DNA of 39,998 bases from an uncultured Roseovarius sp. (GCF_913054395.1 NZ_CAJXIP010000020.1:1-39998); one strand, 5' to 3'. Counted from the stretch's first letter, positions 1 to 10,754 are shown. Notes: generated from the letters alone by a model not told the origin. Program-made: numbers and translations.

Positions 1-42
1 GCCCCCCTGGCGTTTGATGATTTTGACGGAGGCTTCCTGTGA
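1..42 (+). CDS. ccmA: CcmA, haem exporter ATP-binding subunit (3' end only)
   Basis: The window opens inside this gene; only 13 codons (ending FDDFDGGFL) and the TGA at 40-42 are present. The frame is open from base 1, and its stop overlaps the GTG start of ccmB as GTGA, which is the usual ccmA-ccmB junction. CcmA is the ATPase that works with CcmB to release haem-loaded CcmE during cytochrome c maturation. No ATPase motif lies in the visible part, so the name rests on position and junction only. Confidence 0.6.
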   Translation, partial: APLAFDDFDGGFL

Positions 43-695
43 TTGCCCTGTTGTTGCGGGATCTGCGCCTGGCGGTGCGGGCGGGCGGGGGCTTTGGCCT
101 TGGGCTTGCGTTTTTTCTGATCGTCGTGGTGCTGGTGCCCTTCGGCGTCGGGCCGCAAAGCTCGCTTTTGTCGACCATTGCACCGGGCATCCTGTGGCTG
201 GGCGCGCTGCTGGCCTGTCTGTTGTCGCTCGACCGGATCTTTGCGCTCGACTGGGAAGACGGGAGCCTTGACCTTCTGGCCACCTCACCGCTGCCGATGG
301 AAGCGATCGTGAGCATCAAGGCGTTGGCGCATTGGGTGACGACGGGCCTGCCGCTCGTGCTTGCTGCACCGGTCTTTGCTCTGCTGCTGAACATGCCCTC
401 CGAGGGCTATCAACCGCTGATCATATCGCTGGTGCTTGGCACCCCGGCGCTAAGCGTGATCGGCACCTTCGGCGCGGCGCTGACCGTGGGCCTCAAGCGT
501 GGTGGGCTGTTGCTGAGCCTGCTTGTCCTGCCGCTTTACGTGCCTACATTGATCTTTGGCGCAGAGATGGCGCGGCGCGGCGCCGAAGGGTTTGACACGA
601 CGACGCCGCTCTTGATGCTGGCCGGGATCACCTGCGGCACCATCGCGCTTTTGCCTTTTGCCTCGGCTGCGGTACTAAGGGTCAATCTGCGCTAG
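39..695 (+). CDS. ccmB: CcmB, haem exporter membrane subunit
   Basis: A 218-residue polytopic inner-membrane protein, the usual length for CcmB. It is the permease partner of CcmA in the CcmAB transporter that acts on the CcmC-CcmE complex in cytochrome c biogenesis. The N-terminal MIALLLRDLRLAVRAGGG and the DWEDGSLDLLATSPLP segment (about residues 71-86) are typical of the family. About six hydrophobic segments are visible. The start is a GTG at 39 preceded by GGAGG (28-32) and overlapping the ccmA stop by four bases, which implies translational coupling. It is followed closely by ccmC, ccmD and ccmG, the order of the Rhodobacter helABCDX operon. Confidence 0.93.
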   Translation: MIALLLRDLRLAVRAGGGFGLGLAFFLIVVVLVPFGVGPQSSLLSTIAPGILWLGALLACLLSLDRIFALDWEDGSLDLLATSPLPMEAIVSIKALAHWVTTGLPLVLAAPVFALLLNMPSEGYQPLIISLVLGTPALSVIGTFGAALTVGLKRGGLLLSLLVLPLYVPTLIFGAEMARRGAEGFDTTTPLLMLAGITCGTIALLPFASAAVLRVNLR

Positions 696-711
696 TTATA
701 TGGGATTAGGG

Positions 712-1452
712 ATGAACCTGAACGCACTCTGGGAATATGCGAACCCGAAGAAATTTATCCAGACCACCGACCGGGTTCTGCCCTGGGTGGCGGGATTGGC
801 GGCGCTTGCGCTGGTGCTCGGGTTGATCTGGGGGTTCTTTTTCACGCCCGTCGATTACCGGCAGGGATCGACCGTCAAGATCATCTACCTGCATGTGCCA
901 AGCGCGCTTATGGCGATCAACGCCTGGATGATGATGCTGGTGACCTCGCTGGTCTGGATCGTGCGCCGCCACCACGTCAGCGCGCTTGCGGCCCGTGCCG
1001 CGGCGCCGGTGGGTCTTGTGATGACGGTGATCGCGCTGATCACCGGCGCGATCTGGGGCCAGCCGATGTGGGGTACATGGTGGGCCTGGGACCCGCGATT
1101 GACCAGTTTCCTGATCCTGTTCCTGTTCTACCTTGGCTATATCGCTCTCTGGGAGGCGATCGAGAACGACGACACCGCCGCCGATCTTACAAGCATCCTC
1201 TGCCTTGTCGGCTCGGTCTTTGCCCTGCTGAGCCGCTATGCGGTGAATTTCTGGAATCAGGGCCTGCATCAGGGTGCCTCGCTCAGCCTTGATAAAGAGG
1301 AAAACGTCGCAGATGTGTTCTGGTATCCGCTGCTGGTCTGCATCGCGGGGTTCGTGTTGTTGTTCATCGCGCTTGTGCTGCTGCGCACGCGTACCGAAAT
1401 CCGCGCCCGCCGGATGCGGGTGCTTCTGGCACGTGAAAGGATGGGGGCATGA
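712..1452 (+). CDS. ccmC: CcmC, haem handling protein
   Basis: An integral membrane protein that presents haem to the chaperone CcmE on the periplasmic side. From ATG 712 it is 246 residues. The tryptophan-rich haem-handling motif is seen as MWGTWWAWDPRLT (residues 119-131), with flanking histidines H61 (YLHVPS) and H186 (LHQGAS) that match the conserved haem-ligand histidines. Six membrane spans are apparent. An ATG at 700 in the same frame would add four residues, but it has no ribosome-binding site; GGGA lies six bases before 712, so 712 is preferred. The stop overlaps the ccmD start (ATGA). Confidence 0.93.
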   Translation: MNLNALWEYANPKKFIQTTDRVLPWVAGLAALALVLGLIWGFFFTPVDYRQGSTVKIIYLHVPSALMAINAWMMMLVTSLVWIVRRHHVSALAARAAAPVGLVMTVIALITGAIWGQPMWGTWWAWDPRLTSFLILFLFYLGYIALWEAIENDDTAADLTSILCLVGSVFALLSRYAVNFWNQGLHQGASLSLDKEENVADVFWYPLLVCIAGFVLLFIALVLLRTRTEIRARRMRVLLARERMGA

Positions 1453-1607
1453 TGCCTGATCTTGGGAAATACGCCGAGGCGGTCCTGTCTTCCTATGCGG
1501 TCTCGATCGCCCTCATCATCGGGTTGATCGTGCTTAGCGTGATGCGGGCAAACCGCGTCCGCAAACAGCTTCAGGAGATTGAAAACAAGGTGAAACGACA
1601 TGGCTAA
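1449..1607 (+). CDS. ccmD: CcmD, small membrane protein of haem export
   Basis: A 52-residue protein that is easily missed because of its size. It reads MMPDLGKYAEAVLSSYAVSI at the N-terminus, then one membrane span (about residues 14-33), then a basic cytoplasmic tail (MRANRVRKQLQEI). This is the CcmD pattern: a short N-terminus with GKYA, one helix and a charged tail. CcmD is needed to release holo-CcmE from CcmABC. It overlaps ccmC by four bases (ATG at 1449, or 1452 as an alternative) and ccmG by eight bases, so the whole set is translationally coupled. Confidence 0.88.
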   Translation: MMPDLGKYAEAVLSSYAVSIALIIGLIVLSVMRANRVRKQLQEIENKVKRHG

Positions 1608-2133
1608 GCTATCGCCGCTGATGCTGGCGCCGCTGGTGATCTTTGCGGGATTTGCCGGGCTCGCCCTAATCGGCTTGCAGCGCGAGAACCCGAACGAGCT
1701 TCCCTCGGCGCTCAAGGGCAAACAGGCGCCCGCCGTCGAGGTGACCGCACTTGGAGCGGGGCCGATATTCGGTGACAGCGATCTGCGTGACGGCACGGTC
1801 AAGCTGGTCAATTACTGGGCAAGCTGGTGCGCGCCTTGCCGGGTTGAGCATCCCAACCTTGAAATCCTCGCAGAGCAGGGGATCACGATCTACGGCGTGA
1901 ATTACAAGGACAAGCCTGCCAACGCCCTGGGCTTTCTTGAAGAACTGGGCAATCCCTTTGCCGCCATGGGCGCTGATGAAAAGGGACGCATGGCGCTCAA
2001 TTGGGGCGTTTACGGCGTGCCCGAGACCTATGTCATCGACGGCGAGGGCAATATCGTTCTGCGATTTGCCGGACCGATCACCAGTCGGGTGATGCAGAGC
2101 ACCATCCTTCCAGCGATCGAGGCGGCCCGCTAG
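1600..2133 (+). CDS. ccmG: CcmG/DsbE, membrane-tethered thiol-disulfide oxidoreductase
   Basis: A 177-residue thioredoxin-like protein anchored by an N-terminal membrane helix (about residues 6-25), with its active site in the periplasm. The redox motif WCAPC puts the cysteines at C77 and C80, preceded by NYWAS, and the cis-proline loop is GVPETYV (139-145). CcmG reduces apocytochrome c (directly or through CcmH) so that haem can be attached. It corresponds to helX in Rhodobacter. It is the last ccm gene here. No ccmE, ccmF or ccmH follows, so these must lie elsewhere in the genome. I see no clear terminator after the stop. Confidence 0.94.
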   Translation: MAKLSPLMLAPLVIFAGFAGLALIGLQRENPNELPSALKGKQAPAVEVTALGAGPIFGDSDLRDGTVKLVNYWASWCAPCRVEHPNLEILAEQGITIYGVNYKDKPANALGFLEELGNPFAAMGADEKGRMALNWGVYGVPETYVIDGEGNIVLRFAGPITSRVMQSTILPAIEAAR

Positions 2134-2161
2134 GCTGCGTCAACCTGCCTTTGCGCCGGGG

Positions 2162-2299
2162 TTACTCGGCGCATTGTGCGCCACTGACGGCGGCGGCTGG
2201 CAGCGGGCAGGACGCTGCCGTGTTGGCTTCGCCTTGGGCGCCATAGACGGCCAGAAAGGTCAAAAGACCTGCCTGAAGAAGAATTAAACCCGTTCGCAT
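2162..2299 (-). CDS. Candidate small secreted peptide (45 aa)
   Basis: On the minus strand an ATG (2299-2297) is preceded by AAAGGAC at a suitable distance and opens a 45-codon frame. The product starts MRTGLILLQAGLLTFLAVYG, a credible signal peptide ending near GAQG/EA, and leaves a mature part of about 22 residues with two cysteines (C31 and C43). I do not recognise it. It faces the end of the ccm operon, with its 3' end 29 bases from the ccmG stop. Support comes from the ribosome-binding site and the signal-like N-terminus; without homologues this could be chance. The 237 bases beyond its start (2300-2536) show nothing I can name. Confidence 0.4.
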   Translation of the reverse strand: MRTGLILLQAGLLTFLAVYGAQGEANTAASCPLPAAAVSGAQCAE

Positions 2300-2536
2300 T
2301 GGATCGTCCTTTCTGTCGGCTCCCTTCCAAGATTGGGTATGAGGAGCACGTTTGAAAGGGGTGATACCTTCACGCCTGTGTCATCCACGTGACATTGGCG
2401 GGAACTGGCGCAAATTTTTACCGGTTGGCATATTCTTGCACAGAACGGGAAAAGGGCGGCCCGCCGCGCGGGGGGCGCCGAATTAGCAGTTTAGTCCTGC
2501 GGAAACGTGTAGGCGCGCGACGCGATCCCGCGAGGA

Positions 2537-2896
2537 TCAGAAAAACTTCGGGCTTGTCATGTTGTGTATCTCATTCGCGATCGTAAGGCGTTTTGCCTGG
2601 GCATCTGCCTTGATCATGCCGGGAATGAGAAAGGCATCAACAAGAAGCCAGACGGCGAGGGCAATCAGGAAAAATGCGCCGATGGAAATAAATGCGCCGA
2701 TGGAAACGGCAAGTGTGAAACCGCCCAGGATGGTCAGGACCAGCATCCCGAGCGCACTACGCGTTTTGCCCAGATAAAAGCGGTGAATTCCAAGGGCACC
2801 AAATAGCAACCAAAGCAGGTATACGATTCCGATAGATTTTTTCTCATTACTTAGTCGTTGTTCAACAAGCATCAGCTGTTCAGTCGATAGAGTCAT
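2537..2896 (-). CDS. TM2-domain membrane protein
   Basis: A 119-residue protein with a TM2 domain: a membrane hairpin whose first helix is followed by the signature GIHRFYLGK (about residues 36-44) and whose second half ends LLVDAFLIPGM. The N-terminal 20 residues are polar and cytoplasmic (LSTEQLMLVEQRLSNEKKS). TM2 proteins are widespread and mostly of unknown function. The start at 2896 has AAGGGAA upstream on the minus strand. It lies downstream of acnA on the same strand but beyond the acnA terminator, so it is probably transcribed separately. Two inverted repeats precede it (2953-2988). Confidence 0.85.
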   Translation of the reverse strand: MTLSTEQLMLVEQRLSNEKKSIGIVYLLWLLFGALGIHRFYLGKTRSALGMLVLTILGGFTLAVSIGAFISIGAFFLIALAVWLLVDAFLIPGMIKADAQAKRLTIANEIHNMTSPKFF

Positions 2897-2952
2897 TATC
2901 GAGTTCCCTTAATCAATAATACTGACATGAAAAAATCCGAGGATTTAATCAA

Positions 2953-2988
2953 GGAACAATCGTTCCATACCACCCTTAAAGTGGTATG
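2953..2988. repeat. Two abutting inverted repeats upstream of the TM2 gene
   Basis: GGAAC-AATC-GTTCC (2953-2966) shares its last base with CATACCAC-CCTTAAA-GTGGTATG (2966-2988), which has a perfect 8-base stem. Neither is followed by a T-run in either direction, so they do not look like standard terminators. They lie between the acnA terminator and the TM2 gene start. They could be operator sites for the TM2 gene or RNA structure in its leader. Confidence 0.4.
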
Positions 2989-3016
2989 CGTTGCGAAAAT
3001 ATCGCCTAGGATAGAA

Positions 3017-3044
3017 AAATGCGGCCCCTTTTGGGGCCGCATTT
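3017..3044 (-). terminator. Rho-independent terminator of acnA
   Basis: A perfect 12-base stem (AAATGCGGCCCC and its complement) around a 4-base loop, followed on the minus strand by a T-run (TTTTTC). It lies 25 bases past the acnA stop codon. This is the strongest terminator in the window. Confidence 0.9.
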
Positions 3045-3069
3045 ACCTGTCGTCTTATGCCTTGAAAAA

Positions 3070-5820
<2,751 letters not shown>

Positions 5821-5908
5821 TTGAGCCGTCCTTTCACGTTCGATGAGGAAGTATTTGCCCTGCTTCTGACCGATTTGCAGGGTTCGATCAAGAGGGGCGC
5901 GCACTCTT

Positions 5909-5928
5909 TTGTATACTATTGCACACAA
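5909..5928 (-). promoter_or_regulatory. Candidate operator upstream of acnA
   Basis: TTGTATACTATTGCACACAA is an imperfect palindrome: 7 of the 10 base pairs are symmetric, with purine or pyrimidine swaps at two of the others. The TTGTATAC half resembles sites of GntR-family repressors. It lies about 90 bases before the acnA start and 118 bases before the divergent DUF1223 gene, in the AT-rich shared upstream region, and could serve either. No regulator gene is nearby and no convincing -35/-10 pair was found. Confidence 0.35.
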
Positions 5929-6045
5929 TTTACCCGTATTTCAATATTTCAAACATGACTCTCGAAACCTTGATTGGTTATTATCGGCACAATTCCTTAG
6001 GTGTGCTAGTATGAACGTTCTAATCCTTATGGTTGGGCAGACCCT

Positions 6046-6747
6046 ATGAAACAGATCATTACGACAGTTTTGACGACCCTGATTCTGGGGCTGCCTATGG
6101 TGGCACAGGCGCAGGGCAGGCCGGTGGTGGTCGAGCTATTCACCTCGCAGGGCTGTTCGTCCTGCCCGCCCGCCGATGCCTTCATGGAACAGCTTGCGGC
6201 GCGCAGCGATGTGATCGCCCTGTCGCTGCACGTGGATTACTGGGATTACATCGGTTGGGTCGATGCCTTTGCCAAGCCCGAACACACCGCCCGTCAGCGC
6301 GGCTATGCCAAAGCCGGGGCGCGCAAGATGGTCTATACCCCGCAGATGATCATCGACGGCAAGGACCACGTGGTCGGCAACCGGCCGCGCGACATCACCG
6401 AACTGATCGAAAAACACCGCGCGGGTCCCGATGATATTGCCTTGACTGTCACTCGTGACGGCACTGTTCTTCGCATCTCGGCCAAGGCCGGGAAGCCGCA
6501 CGAGATGCCGCTTCTGGTTCAGCTTCTGCGCTATCGGCCCGAAGCGACCGTTGCGATCGAGCGTGGCGAGAATGCCGGCAAGACCTTGCACTATTCCAAT
6601 ATCGTCACCGAGATGACCCGGCTGGCCGTCTGGGACAGTGCCGAGCCGTTGAACATCGACACCACCATCACCGGCGATCAGCCGCTTGTGGTGCTGCTGC
6701 AATATCCCGATTTCGGCGCCATCGAGGCTGCCGCCGAATTGCCCTGA
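6046..6747 (+). CDS. Secreted DUF1223 (thioredoxin-fold) protein
   Basis: A 233-residue protein with a signal peptide (MKQIITTVLTTLILGLPMVA, cut near AQA/QG). The mature N-terminus reads VVELFTSQGCSSCPPAD, with a CxxC-type pair at C41 and C44 in a thioredoxin-like setting, followed by LSLHVDYWDYIGW and YTPQMIIDG. These are hallmarks of the DUF1223 family. Its biochemical role is not established; the fold and the CSSC pair suggest a periplasmic redox or thiol function (inference). It is divergent from acnA and convergent with the glycosyltransferase gene, with stops only three bases apart. The ribosome-binding site is weak (GGGCAGACC). Confidence 0.88.
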   Translation: MKQIITTVLTTLILGLPMVAQAQGRPVVVELFTSQGCSSCPPADAFMEQLAARSDVIALSLHVDYWDYIGWVDAFAKPEHTARQRGYAKAGARKMVYTPQMIIDGKDHVVGNRPRDITELIEKHRAGPDDIALTVTRDGTVLRISAKAGKPHEMPLLVQLLRYRPEATVAIERGENAGKTLHYSNIVTEMTRLAVWDSAEPLNIDTTITGDQPLVVLLQYPDFGAIEAAAELP

Positions 6748-6750
6748 GGG

Positions 6751-7800
6751 TCAGCCCGCGTTCCAGAGCATATCATAGACCGCCGCGATGCCCTCGGCTT
6801 CGGCGTCGATGCTGAACCGGGCCTGCGCGGCGGCGCGCGCGGCGCGGGCCATCCCGGCATGTGCCGTTGCATCGCCAAGCATGCGTGCGATGGCGTCGGC
6901 GGTGTCGCGCGGGGCATCCTCGGGCACAATTACGCCGGTGGTGCCGTCGCACGAAAAGCACCGGTAATAGCCCGCATCGGTGGCCACGAAAGGCACGCCG
7001 CTTGCCATGCCTTCGAGCGGCGCCATGCCATAGCCCTCGTAGCGGGGCAATTGCACCACGGCGCTGAGTCCGCGCATCAAAGCGGGCAGATCATCCGGCG
7101 CGATCTCGCCCGGAAAAAGAATCCGGTCGCTCAACCCCGCCGCCGCGATCTTTTGCTTGAGCGCGTCGAGAAATCCCTGATCCGATTTTGCGGCCCGTCC
7201 GATCAGCAGGGCTGTAACGCCGGGGCACCGCGGCAACAGCTCGATCATCGCCGCGACAAAGCGGTCGCTGCCTTTTTCGGGGCGGATGCGACCAATCGTG
7301 GCAATCCCCCTGATCCCCGGATAGCCGGTCGCGGCCCAGGCCGCCGTCCGGTTGTCGGCTGGGGTGAAGCGGGCGCAATCCACACCGTGCGGCACCACGG
7401 CACGCACGTGCGGGACGAAGCTTGCGGCAGTCTCGGTGGTGGCAATCACCGCATCCATCCGCGAGATGAGCCAGCGCGGAAAGGCCGAATGCCTCCGCTG
7501 CGCGGCGGAGGTAAAGACGATACGGATCGGCAGGCGCAGCACGTCGCGCGCCCAGAGTGCCGCCCGCATTTCGCTATTGCGCCGCACATGCCAGATCGTG
7601 AAGGCGCGGTTCGGCGGTGAGCAGCGCGAGAGCGCGCGCGCCTTAGCGCGGCTTATCGGGGGCGGGCAGCCCGGCAGGGCAACCCCCGCCAGCACCATGT
7701 CATAGCGCCCCATCTGCATCTGAGCGCGCACCACCCCCGCCGCCGTCGCCGAGACGCCGGTGAAATTGCGGTTGAAATTGGTCACGATCAGCTCTGGCAT
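6751..7800 (-). CDS. Glycosyltransferase family 4, probable LPS core enzyme
   Basis: A 349-residue GT-B glycosyltransferase. The C-terminal nucleotide-sugar half shows VPHGVD (136-141), TIGRIRPEKG (168-177) and the retaining E-x7-E motif at E255/E263 (EGYGMAPLE). The start at 7800 (MPELIVTNFNRNFTGVSAT) is chosen because the frame upstream is low-complexity and includes the repeat element at 7818-7842. Its place after waaA suggests that it adds a sugar, perhaps mannose, to the Kdo region of the LPS inner core, as LpcC/LpsB-type enzymes do (inference). Donor and acceptor cannot be read from sequence alone. Confidence 0.87.
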   Translation of the reverse strand: MPELIVTNFNRNFTGVSATAAGVVRAQMQMGRYDMVLAGVALPGCPPPISRAKARALSRCSPPNRAFTIWHVRRNSEMRAALWARDVLRLPIRIVFTSAAQRRHSAFPRWLISRMDAVIATTETAASFVPHVRAVVPHGVDCARFTPADNRTAAWAATGYPGIRGIATIGRIRPEKGSDRFVAAMIELLPRCPGVTALLIGRAAKSDQGFLDALKQKIAAAGLSDRILFPGEIAPDDLPALMRGLSAVVQLPRYEGYGMAPLEGMASGVPFVATDAGYYRCFSCDGTTGVIVPEDAPRDTADAIARMLGDATAHAGMARAARAAAQARFSIDAEAEGIAAVYDMLWNAG

Positions 7801-7817
7801 CTGGGGGATCTGCCGGA

Positions 7818-7842
7818 TTTGAGTATTTTTGGAAAGATGAAA
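7818..7842 (+). repeat. Dispersed intergenic repeat, copy 1
   Basis: Begins TTTGAGTATTTTTGG and ends AAAGATGAAA, then GCCGGGG. It is identical over 25 bases to the copy at 26224-26248 and partly shared with 23528-23552. Here it lies between the waaA stop and the glycosyltransferase start, both on the minus strand, so it runs antisense to that transcript. Confidence 0.8.
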
Positions 7843-7849
7843 GCCGGGG

Positions 7850-9145
7850 TCATTCTGTACGCTCAAGATCAAGGGCCGTGACGAGGTCGTCTGTGATCTG
7901 GTCGAGCACGTTTTCCTGTGCGGCGGCGAAGGCACGGGCGCGAGCGCGCATGGCGTCAAGTGCGGCCGGGTCGCCGAGATGTGCAATCAGGGCCTGCGCC
8001 AGGGCCGTCGCATCCGCCACCTCCAAGGCTGCGCCAGAGGCGTCAATCAACGGGTAGGTGTCGGCGAAGTTCTTGTAGAGCGGGCCATGCAGGATGGCCG
8101 ATCCTGCATAGGCGGGCTCGTATGGGTTGTGCCCGCCCACCGGTGCAAAGGAGCCGCAGAGACAGGTCAGCGGGCAGAGCGTATACCACAGCCCGGTTTC
8201 GCCAAGGGTATCGGCGAGGTAGACTTGGGTCTGGCCGGTGAGCTGGCTGCCGATTGCGCGACGCGCGCCGCTGAGCCCCTGTGTGGCGATCAGCGTTTCA
8301 AGCGCCGCACCGCGTTCGGGATGGCGCGGCACGAGGATCAGGAGCGCGTCGGGGTCCTGTTGCAGGACCTTTCGATGGGCGCCCAGCATCATCTCGTCTT
8401 CGCCGGGGTGGGTCGAGCTTGCCAGCCAGACCGCGCGCCCTGCTATCAGGCGGGCCATGCGTTCTTTTTCCTCCGGGTCGAAGGGCAACGGCCCCGAGAG
8501 CGACTTCAGGTTTTGCCCGGTCCTGGCATGGAGCAGGCCGAGATCATGCAGGTGTGCCGTGGTGCGGGCGTCCTGGGTGTGGATAAGGGCGAAAACCCCC
8601 AAAAGGTGGCCTGCGGTTTTCGGCGCGCGTTTCCAGTTGCGCGCCGAGACATCCGAAATCCGCGCGTTGATCAGCGCCATGGGAACGCCCGCGGCGCTGG
8701 TCCGGCGCAGCATTTGCGGCCAAAGCTCGCTTTCCACGAAGATCGCCGCAGTCGGGCGCCAGTGGGCCAGAAACCTGTCGATGGCGCGGCGCGCATCGAG
8801 CGGCGCGAATTGATGGATGGTGCGCGGCGGAAGGCGGCCTGCGACGACCTGCGCCGAAGTGGCGGTGCCCGAGGTGATCAGGAAGGACCAGCCGGGGTAT
8901 GCCTCGCCCATATGGGTGATCAGGCGAAGCACCGACACACTCTCGCCGACAGAGGCGGCGTGAAACCAGATCAGCGGGCCGTCGGGGCGCCTGGCCGTGG
9001 CCCGGCCCATCCGTTCCGGCAGGCGGGCAGGATCGGTGCCCTGCGCGGCAAGCTTGTCCTTGACGCGCGCATAGGCCAGCGGCGCGATCAGGTTCGCCGC
9101 CGCACTATAGAGCCGGAGGGGCAGGGGCGCAGGGGTGCGCGTCAT
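7850..9145 (-). CDS. waaA: 3-deoxy-D-manno-octulosonic acid transferase (Kdo transferase)
   Basis: Transfers Kdo from CMP-Kdo to lipid A precursor at the inner face of the cytoplasmic membrane, the first step of LPS core assembly. The length of 431 residues fits WaaA/KdtA (about 425). Visible motifs are an N-terminal hydrophobic anchor, WFHAASVGES (60-69, with the conserved acid E68), VESELWP, and GSFAPVGGHNPYEPA in the C-terminal domain. The start overlaps the moaA stop as ATGA, so the two are translationally coupled although their functions are unrelated. The glycosyltransferase gene follows 49 bases later. Confidence 0.95.
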   Translation of the reverse strand: MTRTPAPLPLRLYSAAANLIAPLAYARVKDKLAAQGTDPARLPERMGRATARRPDGPLIWFHAASVGESVSVLRLITHMGEAYPGWSFLITSGTATSAQVVAGRLPPRTIHQFAPLDARRAIDRFLAHWRPTAAIFVESELWPQMLRRTSAAGVPMALINARISDVSARNWKRAPKTAGHLLGVFALIHTQDARTTAHLHDLGLLHARTGQNLKSLSGPLPFDPEEKERMARLIAGRAVWLASSTHPGEDEMMLGAHRKVLQQDPDALLILVPRHPERGAALETLIATQGLSGARRAIGSQLTGQTQVYLADTLGETGLWYTLCPLTCLCGSFAPVGGHNPYEPAYAGSAILHGPLYKNFADTYPLIDASGAALEVADATALAQALIAHLGDPAALDAMRARARAFAAAQENVLDQITDDLVTALDLERTE

Positions 9146-10152
9146 CAGCCGCCGGTATGGCTCATGTGGCGGGACACGCGGCCATCTACGCCCTGGCGCG
9201 AATAGTCGAAATCGTGGCCTTTCGGCTTATGCGAGATGGCCTCGCGAATGGCCGCTTCCAGCGGCGCGTCACTGCCGGGGTTGTTGCGCAGGGGCGCACG
9301 CAGATCGGCCATATCCTCCTGGCCGAGGCACATGTAGAGTTCGCCGGTGCAGGTCAGTCGCACCCGGTTGCAGCTTTCGCAGAAATTATGCGTCAGCGGG
9401 GTGATGAAGCCTACCTTCTGGCCGGTTTCCTCGATCCGCACATAGCGCGCCGGGCCGCCCGTGCGCTCTGGCAGGTCGGTCAGCGTATAAGTCTCGCGCA
9501 ATGTCGCGCGCAGATCCGACAGCTTCCAGTATTGATCCAGCCGGTCTTCGTTGCCGATATCGCCCATCGGCATCACCTCGATAAAGGTGAGATCCATGTC
9601 GCGGCTTGCGCACCACTCAAGCAGGGTAAACAGCTCGTCCTCGTTGAACCCCTTGAGGGCGACGGTGTTGATCTTGACCCGAAGCCCCGCCTTTTGAGCC
9701 GCATCAATACCCCTGATCACCTGGGCCAGGCGGCCCCAGCGGGTGATATCGGCGAATTTCTGATCGTCCAGCGTATCAAGCGAGATATTCACCCGGCGCA
9801 CGCCTGCCGCATAAAGATCGTCGGCAAAGCGCTCCATCTGGCTTCCGTTGGTGGTCAGGGTCAGCTCTTTGAGCGAGCCGCTGTCAAGGTGACGGGTCAT
9901 GGCATCAAAGAAGGTCATGATGCCCTTGCGCACCAAGGGTTCGCCGCCGGTGATGCGAAGCTTTTCCACCCCGAGCCCGACAAAGGCCGTGCACATGCGA
10001 TCAAGCTCTTCCAGGGTCAGAAGTTCCTTCTTGGGCAGGAAGGTCATGTTTTCCGACATGCAATAGACGCAACGAAAGTCGCAGCGGTCCGTGACGGAAA
10101 CGCGCAGGTAATTGATCGCGCGCTGGAAGGGATCGACGAGAGGAGTTTTCAT
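9145..10152 (-). CDS. moaA: GTP 3',8-cyclase MoaA (molybdenum cofactor synthesis)
   Basis: A radical-SAM enzyme that, with MoaC, converts GTP to cyclic pyranopterin monophosphate for molybdopterin. It is 335 residues long. The N-terminal radical-SAM cluster is C24-x3-C28-x2-C31 (CDFRCVYC), the second [4Fe-4S] site is C258/C261/C275 ([10 protein letters not shown]...MCLG), and the C-terminus ends in the functionally important Gly-Gly (HTGG). TGGEP (68-72) is the SAM-contact motif. No other moa gene is in the window. The gene starts 85 bases from a divergent lipoprotein gene. Confidence 0.97.
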   Translation of the reverse strand: MKTPLVDPFQRAINYLRVSVTDRCDFRCVYCMSENMTFLPKKELLTLEELDRMCTAFVGLGVEKLRITGGEPLVRKGIMTFFDAMTRHLDSGSLKELTLTTNGSQMERFADDLYAAGVRRVNISLDTLDDQKFADITRWGRLAQVIRGIDAAQKAGLRVKINTVALKGFNEDELFTLLEWCASRDMDLTFIEVMPMGDIGNEDRLDQYWKLSDLRATLRETYTLTDLPERTGGPARYVRIEETGQKVGFITPLTHNFCESCNRVRLTCTGELYMCLGQEDMADLRAPLRNNPGSDAPLEAAIREAISHKPKGHDFDYSRQGVDGRVSRHMSHTGG

Positions 10153-10237
10153 GCCTGAAATCTAGGCGCGCGGGGCGGGCGGGGCAAGGGTCATGTTGTC
10201 CGTTGAAGCCCGATAGTTGCGCGGATAAAGTGGACAA

Positions 10238-10735
10238 ATGAGAAATCGCGTCATGATTATCGGTCTGATTTTGCTCCTGGGCGCCTGCGCACAGGTCAAA
10301 CGGGTGTTCGCACCAAAAGCCGAAGTGCCGCCCCCGCAGAGCACGACCACAGAGCCGGGGAGCGGTTCCGAATCAACGCCGCGCCCGCCTGCGGGTGGCC
10401 CGCAAACCGCCGCTGCATTTGACACAACCACCCCGCAAGAGCGTGCCGAGGCTGCGGCGGTCGCCGCAAAACCGGCTGCGCGGGATCTTGGCGTGACCAT
10501 TGCATCGCTCGGCGCGCCGACGGAACCGGGGTTCTGGCTCAAGACGCCGCTGGTCAGCGCGGCGGCGGAGGGGCGGGTGGATTATCCGGCCAATGGCAAA
10601 TCGGTTGCGGTCGATCTTATCCCGCTTGACGGCCCTGAAGGCGCCGGTAGCCGTATGTCGCTGGCGGCGTTTCGTCTTTTGGAGGCACCGCTGACCGGTT
10701 TGCCAGAGGTGCGGGTGCATCTGCTGGCAGAGTAG
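10238..10735 (+). CDS. Conserved Rhodobacterales lipoprotein
   Basis: A 165-residue lipoprotein: the lipobox LLLGAC puts the lipidated cysteine at C17. A Pro/Thr/Ser-rich linker (about residues 28-60) precedes a folded domain with GVTIASLGAPTEPGFWLKTPLV and a C-terminal LPEVRVHLL. Proteins of this type have, to my memory, sometimes been labelled D-galactarate dehydratase in databases; nothing in this short sequence supports that enzyme. The function is unknown. It is divergent from moaA and convergent with the AlkD-like gene. Confidence 0.82.
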   Translation: MRNRVMIIGLILLLGACAQVKRVFAPKAEVPPPQSTTTEPGSGSESTPRPPAGGPQTAAAFDTTTPQERAEAAAVAAKPAARDLGVTIASLGAPTEPGFWLKTPLVSAAAEGRVDYPANGKSVAVDLIPLDGPEGAGSRMSLAAFRLLEAPLTGLPEVRVHLLAE

Positions 10736-10737
10736 CG

Positions 10738-10754
10738 CGCGCCGTTACGGCGCG
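10738..10754. terminator. Hairpin between convergent genes
   Basis: CGCGCCG-TTA-CGGCGCG, a perfect 7-base stem whose loop is the stop codon of the AlkD-like gene. It lies three bases after the lipoprotein stop. There is no T-run on either side, so it may only pause or stabilise the 3' ends. Confidence 0.35.

Noticed and set aside
2389..2586. A 65-codon plus-strand frame in the ccm/TM2 gap
   Set aside because: It has no ribosome-binding site, a basic shadow-like composition, and overlaps the end of the TM2 gene.
5821..5928. An N-terminal extension of acnA by 36 codons
   Set aside because: The extension would translate the presumed promoter and palindrome; the ATG at 5820 has a good ribosome-binding site and gives the normal protein start.
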